25,873 bases of DNA from a virus: positions 1 to 25,873 of IMG/VR virus record IMGVR_UViG_3300008218_000042; one strand, 5' to 3'. Numbering within the stretch: the first letter of the stretch is position 1; the number at the start of each line of letters is the position of its first letter. Below, one piece after another: positions 15,978 to 21,636 of the stretch. The translations under genes were made by a program, and so were the position numbers. The notes under the pieces are model-generated. The model worked only from the letters and a program-made list of their open reading frames with translations. It was not told the origin of the DNA and searched no databases.

Positions 15978-16265
15978 GTGGGGTAGAGCGCGGGCCGGGC
16001 GCTACTCCGGCTATGTCGCCTTGAACCATTGCACGCCCGGTCTGCCCTTCCCCGTCACTTGGTTCGCTGTCTCTGGCGCAGTCCGAAGTGCGTTGACGTT
16101 TTTCAGGTCCAGTGAAGGCAGGCGGTCGGCGACTTGTGCTCAGTGCTTTCCGCTTTCAGCACCGCCGCGCTCTGGTGAGCCGATCCCCGGTGCCTAACGC
16201 CGATGCCTCGACGCGACAGTGATCCGGCGCCTATCGGCTCGCCAGAAGGCGGTTCCGCGTTGATG
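15978..16265. other. Convergence zone without a clear intact gene
   Basis: About 290 bases lie between the late terminator and the hairpin beside the tRNA gene. No frame here has a start codon with a ribosome site and protein-like sequence. One minus-strand frame at 16011-16139 looks partly protein-like and is described separately. Rightward and leftward transcription meet here. Confidence 0.5.
16011..16139 (-). pseudogene. Possible C-terminal gene remnant
   Basis: On the minus strand a 42-codon frame runs from just after a stop (16140-16142) to TAG at 16011. It has no ATG, GTG or TTG near its beginning. It reads plausibly as the end of a protein (ADRLPSLDLKNVNAL, then GKGRPGVQWFKAT). It may be the tail of a broken gene whose upstream part is out of frame, or chance. 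It lies downstream of the tRNA in the same orientation. Confidence 0.25.
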
Positions 16266-16283
16266 GGCAGCCGCGGCCCTGCC
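16266..16283 (-). terminator. Weak hairpin downstream of the tRNA
   Basis: GGCAG and CTGCC form a 5-bp stem around an 8-base GC-rich loop, starting 7 bases after the encoded CCA of the leftward tRNA. No T-run follows. It could help end or process the tRNA transcript, but evidence is thin. Confidence 0.3.
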
Positions 16284-16289
16284 GATTCT

Positions 16290-16365
16290 TGGTGCTGGTC
16301 CGTGGACTTGAACCCCGCGCATCCTGATTACAAATCAGGCGCTCTACCTGATGAGCTAGACCAGC
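16290..16365 (-). tRNA. tRNA-Thr (anticodon TGT), CCA encoded
   Basis: The 76-base minus-strand gene folds as a complete tRNA. The acceptor stem GCTGGTC/GACCAGC is perfect over 7 bp. The D stem is GCTC/GAGC with GG in the loop. The anticodon stem is CCTGA/TCAGG with loop TTTGTAA, giving anticodon TGT for Thr codon ACA. The T loop is TTCAAGT. The discriminator base A is followed by an encoded CCA. The T stem CGGGG/CCACG has one G-A mismatch. It lies wholly between phage genes at the end of the leftward unit, so it looks phage-borne. ACA is generally a rare Thr codon in GC-rich genomes, which suggests a translation-support role (inference). Confidence 0.9.
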
Positions 16366-16542
16366 AATGTGAGCGCGAAGTCCCCGCATTCTGGGTTGCG
16401 GTCTGGCGTTGCTTCTTCCTAGTCGGGTCTTGCCGGTCCCCGTCGGGATTCTCGGCAGGGGTCCGCTAGGTAAGAGGGACCGGGCTAACCGTCGCCCGCG
16501 CTCCCGTCCACCTTACCCCATTCCCCGCCGCGTGGGAATCCC
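16366..16542. other. Non-coding spacer with small inverted repeats
   Basis: These 177 bases separate the tRNA from the leftmost leftward protein gene. They include the inverted repeat ATTCCC (16520-16525) / GGGAAT (16534-16539) just after that gene's stop and several GC-rich partial repeats. I see no convincing coding frame and no second tRNA. Confidence 0.4.
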
Positions 16543-16746
16543 CTACGGCGCGGTGATCTCTGGGAAGAGTCCGTCGATCACGTTGATCCGGTCTTGCATC
16601 CCGTCAATGATGTGCTGCTGTGCATTCCACCATGGCTCGGGCATACTGTCCGCATTCTCGAGCGCTCGCTGACAGAAGTCCCTGCGCTCGACCGCAGCCC
16701 TCCGCCACCTCTTTGCCTTCTCGATACGCTCCGCTTCGGTGATCAT
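16543..16746 (-). CDS. Small helical protein of unknown function
   Basis: This 67-residue minus-strand protein is charged and mostly helical (ERIEKAKRWRRAAVERRDFC, then WWNAQQHIIDGMQDRINVID). AGAGGAG lies at good distance before ATG 16746, which supports it as a real gene. It is the last protein gene of the leftward block before the tRNA. I recognise no family or catalytic motif. Confidence 0.65.
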   Translation of the reverse strand: MITEAERIEKAKRWRRAAVERRDFCQRALENADSMPEPWWNAQQHIIDGMQDRINVIDGLFPEITAP

Positions 16747-16813
16747 TCCCGTTTCTCCTCTGCGCTATCCTACCCCATGGCGGGGCTGCTGTGAATCCTC
16801 TACATGCCGCCCC

Positions 16814-17023
16814 ATGCCCCTCGTCACCTGGATCACCTGCCACTGCGGCCATGAGACCCGTATCCCGTTCAGCGAGTGGGACCGCGAGGTCATCCTGCCT
16901 CGTGCTCGGTGTAGCCGCTGCGGGGCCCGTGGAGCGGCTGACCTGCGCCATGGGCACGTCTCCGAGGCCAATGCGGCGGAGGGAAGCCGAGTGCAGGGCG
17001 ACGGGCCGGTCAGGGACGGGTAG
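16814..17023 (+). CDS. Small zinc-ribbon protein
   Basis: This 69-residue plus-strand frame reads like a treble-clef or zinc-ribbon protein. C9-H10-C11 (TCHCGHETRIPFSEWD) and the later C33-x-x-C36 (RCSRCGARGAADLRHG) would bind one zinc ion. RCSRCGARGAADLR is a pattern I associate with small alphaproteobacterial zinc-ribbon proteins. The start is uncertain: ATG 16814 has no strong ribosome site, and the frame is open further upstream over the neighbouring gene. It faces rightward inside a leftward block and diverges from the gene ending at 16746. The function is unknown. Confidence 0.55.
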   Translation: MPLVTWITCHCGHETRIPFSEWDREVILPRARCSRCGARGAADLRHGHVSEANAAEGSRVQGDGPVRDG

Positions 17024-17036
17024 AGGGCGTTGGGGA

Positions 17037-17270
17037 TTACATGTCGCTGGTATCTTCGCCCATAAGGCTTAGAATGTCTTTCGCGGCGTGGTATTTGCTG
17101 GAATGAATCGTGCTTTGAAGCTGCATTGCTTCAGAAAGGGCAGCATTCTCTGACGTCATGCTGTGCCCTCGCAAGATCGGGTCGCCCAGCACCCCAGCAC
17201 TGCACTCGTCCATGTTGACCCGGGCGTATTCCCTGATCATGGCGACAATTTCTTCGCGTGTTTCCGCCAT
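17037..17270 (-). CDS. Small protein of unknown function
   Basis: This 77-residue minus-strand protein begins at ATG 17270 behind AAGGAAA. It is acidic and mostly helical (MAETREEIVAMIREYARVN, later SSKYHAAKDILSLMGED), with a less regular centre (VLGDPILRGHS). No membrane segment, Cys pair or catalytic motif stands out. It is convergent with the zinc-ribbon gene that ends 13 bases away. I do not recognise a family. Confidence 0.65.
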   Translation of the reverse strand: MAETREEIVAMIREYARVNMDECSAGVLGDPILRGHSMTSENAALSEAMQLQSTIHSSKYHAAKDILSLMGEDTSDM

Positions 17271-17289
17271 CTCTGTTTCCTTAAGTGAG

Positions 17290-17415
17290 CTAGGGGTGGG
17301 GGCGAAAAATGAGCCAGAGGTTAAGCGCTAGGACGGCCACGGCCATCCATCGTAAAGGCTCTGCCACCAGCAACACTCCAGCTATGGCAGCAAGCGGATA
17401 ATATGGCCTATCCAT
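17290..17415 (-). CDS. 41-residue single or double-pass membrane protein
   Basis: This very short gene starts at ATG 17415 behind GGAGAGACGAGG and ends at TAG 17290. The protein has a short polar start (MDRPYYP) and then two hydrophobic stretches: LAAIAGVLLVA, and MAVAVLALNLWLIF after PLRW. It ends RPHP. The ribosome site, the fit between neighbouring genes and the membrane character make it believable despite its size. It could be a small holin-like or envelope-modifying peptide; nothing more can be said. Confidence 0.6.
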   Translation of the reverse strand: MDRPYYPLAAIAGVLLVAEPLRWMAVAVLALNLWLIFRPHP

Positions 17416-17451
17416 CCTCGTCTCTCCTATGGGCGGCGAAGGCCGCGGGGG

Positions 17452-17640
17452 TTAGCGAAGGTAATCGAACAGGCCATCAACGGCGTCGGCTGGTATGATT
17501 ACGCTCTCTGGCATATCCTCGGAGGCTTCAACGTCAGGGCGCCAGCCGTTTGGAGTGGTCCAGATCTCCACGTCAAGCGATCCATCGCCGCGCTTCCCGG
17601 CGCGAACGTGTTCGGTGATCTCAGTCATTCGGTAGGCCAT
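17452..17640 (-). CDS. Small acidic protein of unknown function
   Basis: This 62-residue protein starts at ATG 17640, six bases after GAGGAG, which favours this start over the internal Met at 17628. It looks like a small beta plus helix domain (SLDVEIWTTPNGWRP, then SVIIPADAVDGLFDYLR). The ending resembles other short phage proteins with a beta hairpin followed by one helix. No motif gives a function. It lies in a run of small leftward genes each with its own ribosome site. Confidence 0.65.
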   Translation of the reverse strand: MAYRMTEITEHVRAGKRGDGSLDVEIWTTPNGWRPDVEASEDMPESVIIPADAVDGLFDYLR

Positions 17641-17662
17641 CGTCGTCTCCTCTATAGGTGGG

Positions 17663-17884
17663 CTAGGGGGTGGGGTTGCACTTGGGGCAGGGAAGGCCGC
17701 GCTTGCATTCGCTGGTTGGCCGCTCTTGAACGATTTGCCCGGTATTATAGCCGCACCGAAAGCACTCGCATTCGATCATCGGTTGACCGTCCGGGAAGCT
17801 GCCAGCGTCGATCACCCGCATCAACCTACGCGGCTTCTGGCGCGGTGGCTTCGTCTCTGGAAACAGGTCAGCGGTGCGTGCCAT
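17663..17884 (-). CDS. Small Cys-rich (probable zinc-binding) protein
   Basis: This 73-residue protein starts at ATG 17884 behind AGGAGAG. The N-terminus is basic (PPRQKPRRLMRVIDAG). Six cysteines follow in two groups: C39-x-C41-x-x-C44 (IECECFRCGYNTG) and C60 with C66-x-x-C69 (LPCPKCNP). This is a plausible zinc-binding fold. The first group resembles Cys motifs of other small phage proteins that read E-C-x-x-C-G. The role is unknown; nucleic-acid or protein binding is possible. Confidence 0.65.
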   Translation of the reverse strand: MARTADLFPETKPPRQKPRRLMRVIDAGSFPDGQPMIECECFRCGYNTGQIVQERPTSECKRGLPCPKCNPTP

Positions 17885-17927
17885 CGCCTCTCTCCTGATA
17901 TCTTACGAACGGGTGCCCATAGGGGCG

Positions 17928-18200
17928 TCAGCTCATCGGGCCACGCTTGACCATGATGCGTGCGAATTCGTCGGGCGAGACAATGCGCCCGGTAGCGGTC
18001 TCGATGATGATCTCGCCGCTGCCGATTGAGCCTGTTCCGTGAAGCCCACCCTTCCCGCGCCCGCCGCAGGTTCGGCAGTTTGTTCCATTGTCGCGGACTC
18101 CATAGCCGCCGCAACTCGGGCAGCGCCGAAAATCGAACTCTGGCTTGCGCGCCTCATCGGCCATCTGTTCATCGCGATCCGCGCCTCTCATCGGTATCAT
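17928..18200 (-). CDS. Small protein with DnaJ-type zinc motif
   Basis: This 90-residue protein contains CPSCGGYG (residues 27-34) and CRTCGGRG (42-49), the C-x-x-C-x-G-x-G pair of DnaJ-like zinc ribbons. The C-terminal part (SGEIIIETATGRIVSPDEFARIMVKRG) looks like a strand-helix unit. ATG 18200 sits 8 bases behind GAGAGAGG; Met at 18191 and 18164 are other possible starts. Without a J domain it is not a co-chaperone in itself. Phages often carry such short zinc-ribbon proteins of unknown role. Confidence 0.7.
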   Translation of the reverse strand: MIPMRGADRDEQMADEARKPEFDFRRCPSCGGYGVRDNGTNCRTCGGRGKGGLHGTGSIGSGEIIIETATGRIVSPDEFARIMVKRGPMS

Positions 18201-18261
18201 CCCGTCATCCTCTCTCTCCGATAATATCCCGCACGGGGCAGCGCCCGCGTGTCAGGGGTGG

Positions 18262-18630
18262 TCAGTTGGCTAGGTCGTCGGGGTGGATGCCGAACAGGTC
18301 GGCCACGCCTTTACGCATCGAATTTTTGGCCCGCTCGATTTGGGCGCGTAGAGTAGCGGCTCGTGCCTCGGCCTCAGACGCGCCGCTCTGTCGCATGGCT
18401 TCGGCGGCGTCGAGAACCTCGTCTGTCATGTAACCAAGATCGCCAGCGCCGCTCAACGAGTAGCCAATCAACTGCGCGAATTGCTCGCGATCCTCACGAC
18501 TGAAATCCAAGCCGGCGATCTGGTTCAAGTCGATCCCGCCGTTGTCTAGCAGGTGCTGGACGATAGCGTTCGGTTTGAAGCGAACGACGCCGCGTTCGTC
18601 TTCATAAAGCGGCTGAATTGGCTGTGTCAT
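18262..18630 (-). CDS. Conserved phage protein of unknown function
   Basis: This 122-residue protein starts at ATG 18630 after GGGAGTAAGC. The segment VVRFKPNAIVQHLLDNGGID, then DREQFAQLIGYSLSGAGDLGYM, matches a small phage protein seen in many temperate phages, as I recall (F-x-x-N-x-I-V-x-x-L-L-D-x-G-G-I-D and Q-x-x-Q-L-I-G-Y-S). A helical stretch follows (EAEARAATLRAQIERAKNSM) before a short end (DLFGIHPDDLAN). The family is of unknown function. It is transcribed divergently from the integrase. Confidence 0.75.
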   Translation of the reverse strand: MTQPIQPLYEDERGVVRFKPNAIVQHLLDNGGIDLNQIAGLDFSREDREQFAQLIGYSLSGAGDLGYMTDEVLDAAEAMRQSGASEAEARAATLRAQIERAKNSMRKGVADLFGIHPDDLAN

Positions 18631-18650
18631 AGCTTACTCCCAATATTTCT

Positions 18651-18779
18651 CTAACGGGTCGCTGGTGAAGCTGTCTCTGTGGGGGTGTCGGTGCGCGCCG
18701 CCCGCACCACAATTATGGCCATAAACGGAAGGATGGCCAGCGCAGAAAGGGAAAATAGCGGAAGAATCTGCGTTGGCAC
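18651..18779 (-). CDS. Possible 42-residue membrane peptide upstream of the integrase
   Basis: A minus-strand frame starting at GTG 18779 encodes a short N-terminus, a strong hydrophobic segment (LFSLSALAILPFMAIIVV) and a polar tail (TDTPTETASPATR). It ends 21 bases before the gene at 18262-18630. The hydrophobic core looks real, but no ribosome site precedes the GTG and it lies inside the region expected to hold the integrase promoter. I keep it as a low-confidence candidate. Confidence 0.25.
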   Translation of the reverse strand: MPTQILPLFSLSALAILPFMAIIVVRAARTDTPTETASPATR

Positions 18780-18801
18780 GGAAGCGGAACGGCGATAGAA
18801 C
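18774..18801 (+). promoter_or_regulatory. Weak candidate promoter for the integrase
   Basis: TTGGCA (18774-18779) is followed after 16 bases by ATAGAA, about 50 bases before the integrase ATG at 18852. The -35 fits well and the -10 poorly. The 221-base gap between the divergent genes (18631-18851) should hold promoters for both directions, but nothing stronger is visible. Confidence 0.25.
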
Positions 18802-18851
18802 GACCGGGCAACTGACGTTCGTAGAGCGAACGGTTTCCCAACGGATCGCGA

Positions 18852-19793
18852 ATGGCCTCGATACGAAAGCACGGCAAGGGGTGGCAGGCGCAAATCGCCA
18901 AGGCGGGCGTCCGTCGATCCCGGAAATTCCCCACGAAGCGCGAGGCGCAGGACTGGGCGGCGCGGGAAGAACACTTGATCAGCGAAGGGGCGGGGCGATA
19001 CGGCCCCGGCACGCTGGCCGATCTGTTCCGGCGCTACGCGAAAGAGGTCAGCCCCCAGAAGCGCGGGGCCAGATACGAACAGCTGCGCCTGGAACGCATC
19101 GCGAAGGACCCGCTGGGCGCCATCGCCGTGAAGGACGCGCGGCCCGGCGACTTCGCGGACTGGCGGGACCGGCGGCTGACAGAGGTCAAGCCCGCCTCCG
19201 TCTTGCGCGAGATGCAGATTCTTTCGGCCGTGATGATCCGGGCGCAGAAGGAATGGGGCGTCATCCCCACGAACCCGTTGCGTGACGTTCAGCGACCCAA
19301 GCCGCCGCCGCATCGGGACCGGCGCGTGTCGGCAGACGAGATTGCCATGCTGCGCGCCGCGGCGCGGTCGCCTGCGGAGCGCATGGCGGTGATGTCGTTC
19401 GAGTTCGCCATTGAGACGGGAATGCGGCAGGGCGAAATTGCCCGCTTGCGACGTGCGGACATAACCGATTCCGTCGCGCGCCTGACGCAGACCAAGAACG
19501 GGCACCCGCGCGATGTGCCTTTGTCTTCGGCGGCGCTGGCGATCCTGGCGCAGCTTCCCGACGATCTTTTCGGGCTGGAAGCCGCGTCTATCGATGTGCA
19601 TTTCCGTCGCGTGCGGGACCGAACCCCCATCGAGAACCTGACGTACCACGACAGCAGGCATGAAGCGATCACACGCATGGCGCGGAAGCTGGACGTTCTG
19701 GCCTTGGCACGGGTGGTTGGGCATAGGGATGTGCGCCAATTGTCTATCTATTACAACGAAAGCGCCGCCGATCTAGCGAAGCGACTTGGTTAG
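18852..19793 (+). CDS. int: Tyrosine-type site-specific integrase
   Basis: This 313-residue protein shows the full active-site set of tyrosine recombinases: R192 (ETGMRQGEIARLR), K215 (TKNG), H266 and R269 (YHDSRHEA), H291 (VVGHRDV) and the probable nucleophile Y300 (LSIYYN). The N-terminal part (ASIRKHGKGWQAQIAKAGVR) is the short arm-binding domain of many phage integrases, followed by a SAM-like core-binding part (about 50-145). It would integrate and excise the phage genome. It faces rightward inside the leftward block, and its 3' end overlaps the excisionase-like gene by 21 bases tail to tail. No strong ribosome site precedes ATG 18852, so expression may be low. Confidence 0.93.
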   Translation: MASIRKHGKGWQAQIAKAGVRRSRKFPTKREAQDWAAREEHLISEGAGRYGPGTLADLFRRYAKEVSPQKRGARYEQLRLERIAKDPLGAIAVKDARPGDFADWRDRRLTEVKPASVLREMQILSAVMIRAQKEWGVIPTNPLRDVQRPKPPPHRDRRVSADEIAMLRAAARSPAERMAVMSFEFAIETGMRQGEIARLRRADITDSVARLTQTKNGHPRDVPLSSAALAILAQLPDDLFGLEAASIDVHFRRVRDRTPIENLTYHDSRHEAITRMARKLDVLALARVVGHRDVRQLSIYYNESAADLAKRLG

Positions 19794-20039
19794 TTCGTCC
19801 GGCAGGGCCTCGGGGTCGAACGCCATCTTGTGTCCGACGCGCCGGAAGGGCAGCTTGCCGGCCTTGGCATGGGCGCGCACTGTCTTCGTGGTCACGCCGT
19901 AGTGCCGGGCCACGTCTTCGGTGGTCCAGGCGTCACGCGGCTCGTCTTCGATCCGGCTGGCAATGCGCAAGAGGACTTCCTGCATGGCGTCCATCTGGCG
20001 CTTCATTGCCTCCAGCTCGGGCAGGTTGAATTCTCCCAT
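19773..20039 (-). CDS. Excisionase-like HTH DNA-binding protein
   Basis: The 88-residue protein has a helical N-terminus (LEAMKRQMDAMQEVLLRIASR) and an HTH_17 / MerR-like winged helix at about residues 38-80 (WTTEDVARHYGVTTKTVRAH, then KLPFRRVGHKMAFDPEAL). This is the fold of phage excisionases and small recombination-directionality factors. It starts at ATG 20039 behind AAGGAAGGGG, and its 3' end overlaps the integrase end by 21 bases. Direct partnership with the integrase is an inference from fold and position; a transcription regulator is the alternative. Confidence 0.75.
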   Translation of the reverse strand: MGEFNLPELEAMKRQMDAMQEVLLRIASRIEDEPRDAWTTEDVARHYGVTTKTVRAHAKAGKLPFRRVGHKMAFDPEALPDELTKSLR

Positions 20040-20042
20040 GTC

Positions 20043-20375
20043 CTACGCCCCTTCCTTGCGGATCGCGACGGCGATGCGAGCGCTGTCTGTGTTGCCGTCA
20101 AAGCTCTTGACGTAGGTCGCAGCCCACTTGCAGGCGGCATCGTGGAAGCTGTCTGCGATTTTAGCGCACCGCTCCCGTTCCTCCCTCACCATCTCCTACA
20201 CAATGGGGGAGGCGGCTCGCGCAAACCCTAGCCATTTCGCTTGCGTTTCCGGCGCTTCTTCTCGGAACCTCGCCAAGGTTCTCCGTCGCGCCGTAGCGGG
20301 CATGTTGACCCGGCGTGCATCTTCAGCCCACATAGCAACGGCCATGGCCTCGTAATGGTTCGTCTCGTCACTCAT
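20043..20375 (-). pseudogene. Small early gene split by an in-frame TAG
   Basis: A continuous minus-strand frame runs from ATG 20375 (behind AAGGAG) to TAG 20043, broken only by TAG at 20196-20198. Part 1 (20196-20375, 59 residues) ends WLGFARAASPIV. After the TAG and one GAG codon, part 2 (20192 to 20043, 49 residues) begins at an ATG and reads MVREERERCAKIADSF. The string REERERCAKIAD is common inside single phage proteins, which suggests one ancestral protein of about 110 residues. Part 2 has no properly spaced ribosome site; GGAG directly abuts its ATG. Reinitiation, readthrough, a nonsense mutation or a sequencing error are all possible. Confidence 0.6.
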
Positions 20376-20733
20376 GGTCGGCTCCTTTGTTCGCCAGCCG
20401 GATCAGTACGTCGGCATGGCAAGGTCGATCGAGGGGGCACCAGCAGCACAGGTCGCGGCCCCGTAGTTCGGGCAGGCCTCGACGGATCACGACTCGCTTG
20501 GCTGACATGCTCTCGCGTGTCTGGCCTTGAGGAATGCCCCAATCTTCGCCACGCAACCATCCTGCGAAGGCATCGACGGCAGCCCCGCGTCCATCGCCGT
20601 AGCCCACTTCGGCGGCAGCGCGAAAATCAAACGGGTTTCCCCATTTGGTTGGCCGCGCCACCACGACGGCCCCCTCGGGCTTGCACCAGCCCTTCGTGCG
20701 GCGAAGCTGGATGCGGCGGGGGGTGTCACTCAT
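20368..20733 (-). CDS. DUF4326 family protein
   Basis: The 121-residue protein has the hallmarks of DUF4326. RRIQLRRTKGWCKPEGAVVV and the motif RPTKWGNP (27-34) are near the start, and LRGRDLCCWCPLDRPCHADV is near the end. The family is widespread in phages and has no established biochemical role; the Cys/His set suggests metal binding. The start is ATG 20733 (MSDTP), behind AAGGAC; longer frames upstream cover the neighbouring gene. The stop overlaps the next start by 8 bases. It is one of the more confidently named early genes. Confidence 0.85.
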   Translation of the reverse strand: MSDTPRRIQLRRTKGWCKPEGAVVVARPTKWGNPFDFRAAAEVGYGDGRGAAVDAFAGWLRGEDWGIPQGQTRESMSAKRVVIRRGLPELRGRDLCCWCPLDRPCHADVLIRLANKGADHE

Positions 20734-20890
20734 GGCGGGGGTCCTTACAGTGCAGGGGGCAAAGCTCGGAGACGAAGAATATAAACCCTTCGAGCGTTGG
20801 GCGTCCTTTGCCGTGGTGGTTGTCCATCCGGGGGCAGGCGCATCCGGCTTCGACGGCTTCGGGACTGCCGGGATTGGGTATCTTATCCAT
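20726..20890 (-). CDS. Small Cys-rich phage protein
   Basis: This 54-residue protein starts at ATG 20890 behind GGAGGACC. GSPEAVEAGCACPRMDNHHG (C17, C19) and the end ELCPLHCKDPRHE (C44, C48) form a plausible zinc knuckle. The G-S-x-E-A-V-x-x-G-C-x-C-P pattern followed by D-N-x-H-G is one I recall from many small phage proteins of unknown function. Its 3' end shares a 15-base sequence with the end of the upstream gene, which also encodes DPRH. The stop overlaps the DUF4326 start. Confidence 0.7.
   Translation of the reverse strand: MDKIPNPGSPEAVEAGCACPRMDNHHGKGRPTLEGFIFFVSELCPLHCKDPRHE
20731..20745. repeat. Direct repeat copy 1 at a gene junction
   Basis: CATGGCGGGGGTCCT occurs here and again at 20888-20902. 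In each case the minus strand encodes the DPRH tail of one protein and carries the ATG of the next gene in another frame. Confidence 0.8.
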
Positions 20891-21635
20891 GGCGGGGGTC
20901 CTCCAAGCAGTAGGGGCATTTGCGCACATGCATATAACCAAAGGTTCCGGTGTCGTATTCCTTACCGCTGCCTCCACATTTTCTACAGACCTTTGACGTG
21001 TCCGCCCCTACCCCATCCCCGTCGGGCGGGGTGGGCTGGGATCGCACAACATCGTTGATACGGTCGAAAAGATCGGCATGAAGGTGTGGGTCTTCCGTGA
21101 CCGTGATGCCTTCATCATCGCCGATAAGACAGCAGTCTCGCACTTCTCGCAATAGGCCCCGCGCCTCCCGTAGCTGGGCCTCGGCGGCGTCGGCTCGGGC
21201 GTTCGCATCCTTGGTCTTCTGCACATGAAGCCGGGCCTTGTCAGACCAGAAACGCCACAGGCTGCCGGCCTCGGAATAACCAGCCTCGATTTCCTGTGCA
21301 TCGATCGCGGCTTCAAGTTCTGCCACGCGGCCGGCGCAGGAGAAATCGCAGTCGGCCACCGCAAAATCCCGCTCTGCATCCTTTTCGTGATCGTGCGCCG
21401 TCATCAGCCAACCCGGTTCGGGGTGCCAGTCGGTCGAACCCCACCAGATGCGCTTGGGCGTCGCGGTGCGAACGGCAGTCTCGCCGCGCCAGTTCGTGTA
21501 TCGGAACGTCAGTGCTTTCGCGTAGTCCATCTCCACCTCCTTCGGTGTATCGGTCATGTCGGGCACTCGGATCACGTCGTCTTCCACGAACGCGCGGAAT
21601 AGGGGATCATCATCTGGCCGGGGTGTATCGGTCAT
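20883..21635 (-). CDS. Phage protein with N-terminal beta domain, coiled coil and C-terminal zinc ribbon
   Basis: The frame allows three starts. ATG 21635 (250 residues) overlaps the upstream stop as ATGA. ATG 21557 is an in-frame copy of the same MTDTP start. ATG 21530 has the best ribosome site (AAGGAGGTGGAG). Residues from about 38 (LTFRYTNWRGETAVRT, then IWWGSTDWHPEPGWLM and AERDFAVADC) match a small domain I recall from phage proteins, with the pattern F-R-Y-x-N-W-x-G-E. Then comes a charged helix, and at the end a zinc ribbon (KVCRKCGGSGKEYDTG, CPYC). The function is unknown. It may be a fusion of three modules. Confidence 0.7.
   Translation of the reverse strand: MTDTPRPDDDPLFRAFVEDDVIRVPDMTDTPKEVEMDYAKALTFRYTNWRGETAVRTATPKRIWWGSTDWHPEPGWLMTAHDHEKDAERDFAVADCDFSCAGRVAELEAAIDAQEIEAGYSEAGSLWRFWSDKARLHVQKTKDANARADAAEAQLREARGLLREVRDCCLIGDDEGITVTEDPHLHADLFDRINDVVRSQPTPPDGDGVGADTSKVCRKCGGSGKEYDTGTFGYMHVRKCPYCLEDPRHG
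20888..20902. repeat. Direct repeat copy 2 at a gene junction
   Basis: This is identical over 15 bases to 20731-20745 and lies at the same relative position, at the end of one gene and the start of the next. Confidence 0.8.
21544..21558. repeat. Direct repeat at internal start (MTDTP)
   Basis: GGTGTATCGGTCATG here is repeated exactly at 21622-21636, 78 bases away. On the minus strand each copy encodes Met-Thr-Asp-Thr-Pro at a possible start of the same reading frame. Confidence 0.75.
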
Positions 21636-21636
21636 G
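21622..21636. repeat. Direct repeat at outer start (MTDTP)
   Basis: This second exact copy of GGTGTATCGGTCATG contains the outer start codon, which overlaps the stop of the upstream small membrane-protein gene. Confidence 0.75.

Noticed and set aside
15598-16029. 143-codon antisense frame over the endolysin end and terminator
   Set aside because: It runs through the endolysin gene and the terminator hairpin and is Arg/Ser/Pro-rich without motif.
16290-16365. tRNA as the prophage attachment site
   Set aside because: Phage genes lie on both sides and no duplicate of the tRNA 3' end is seen in the window; it is also about 2.5 kb from the integrase start.
16203-16469. 88-codon plus-strand frame over the tRNA
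   Set aside because: It is a translation of the antisense strand of the tRNA and has no protein-like features.
18651-19739. 362-codon antisense frame over the integrase
   Set aside because: Integrase catalytic residues are all on the plus strand. Only the last 42 codons, with a membrane-like segment, were kept as a weak candidate.
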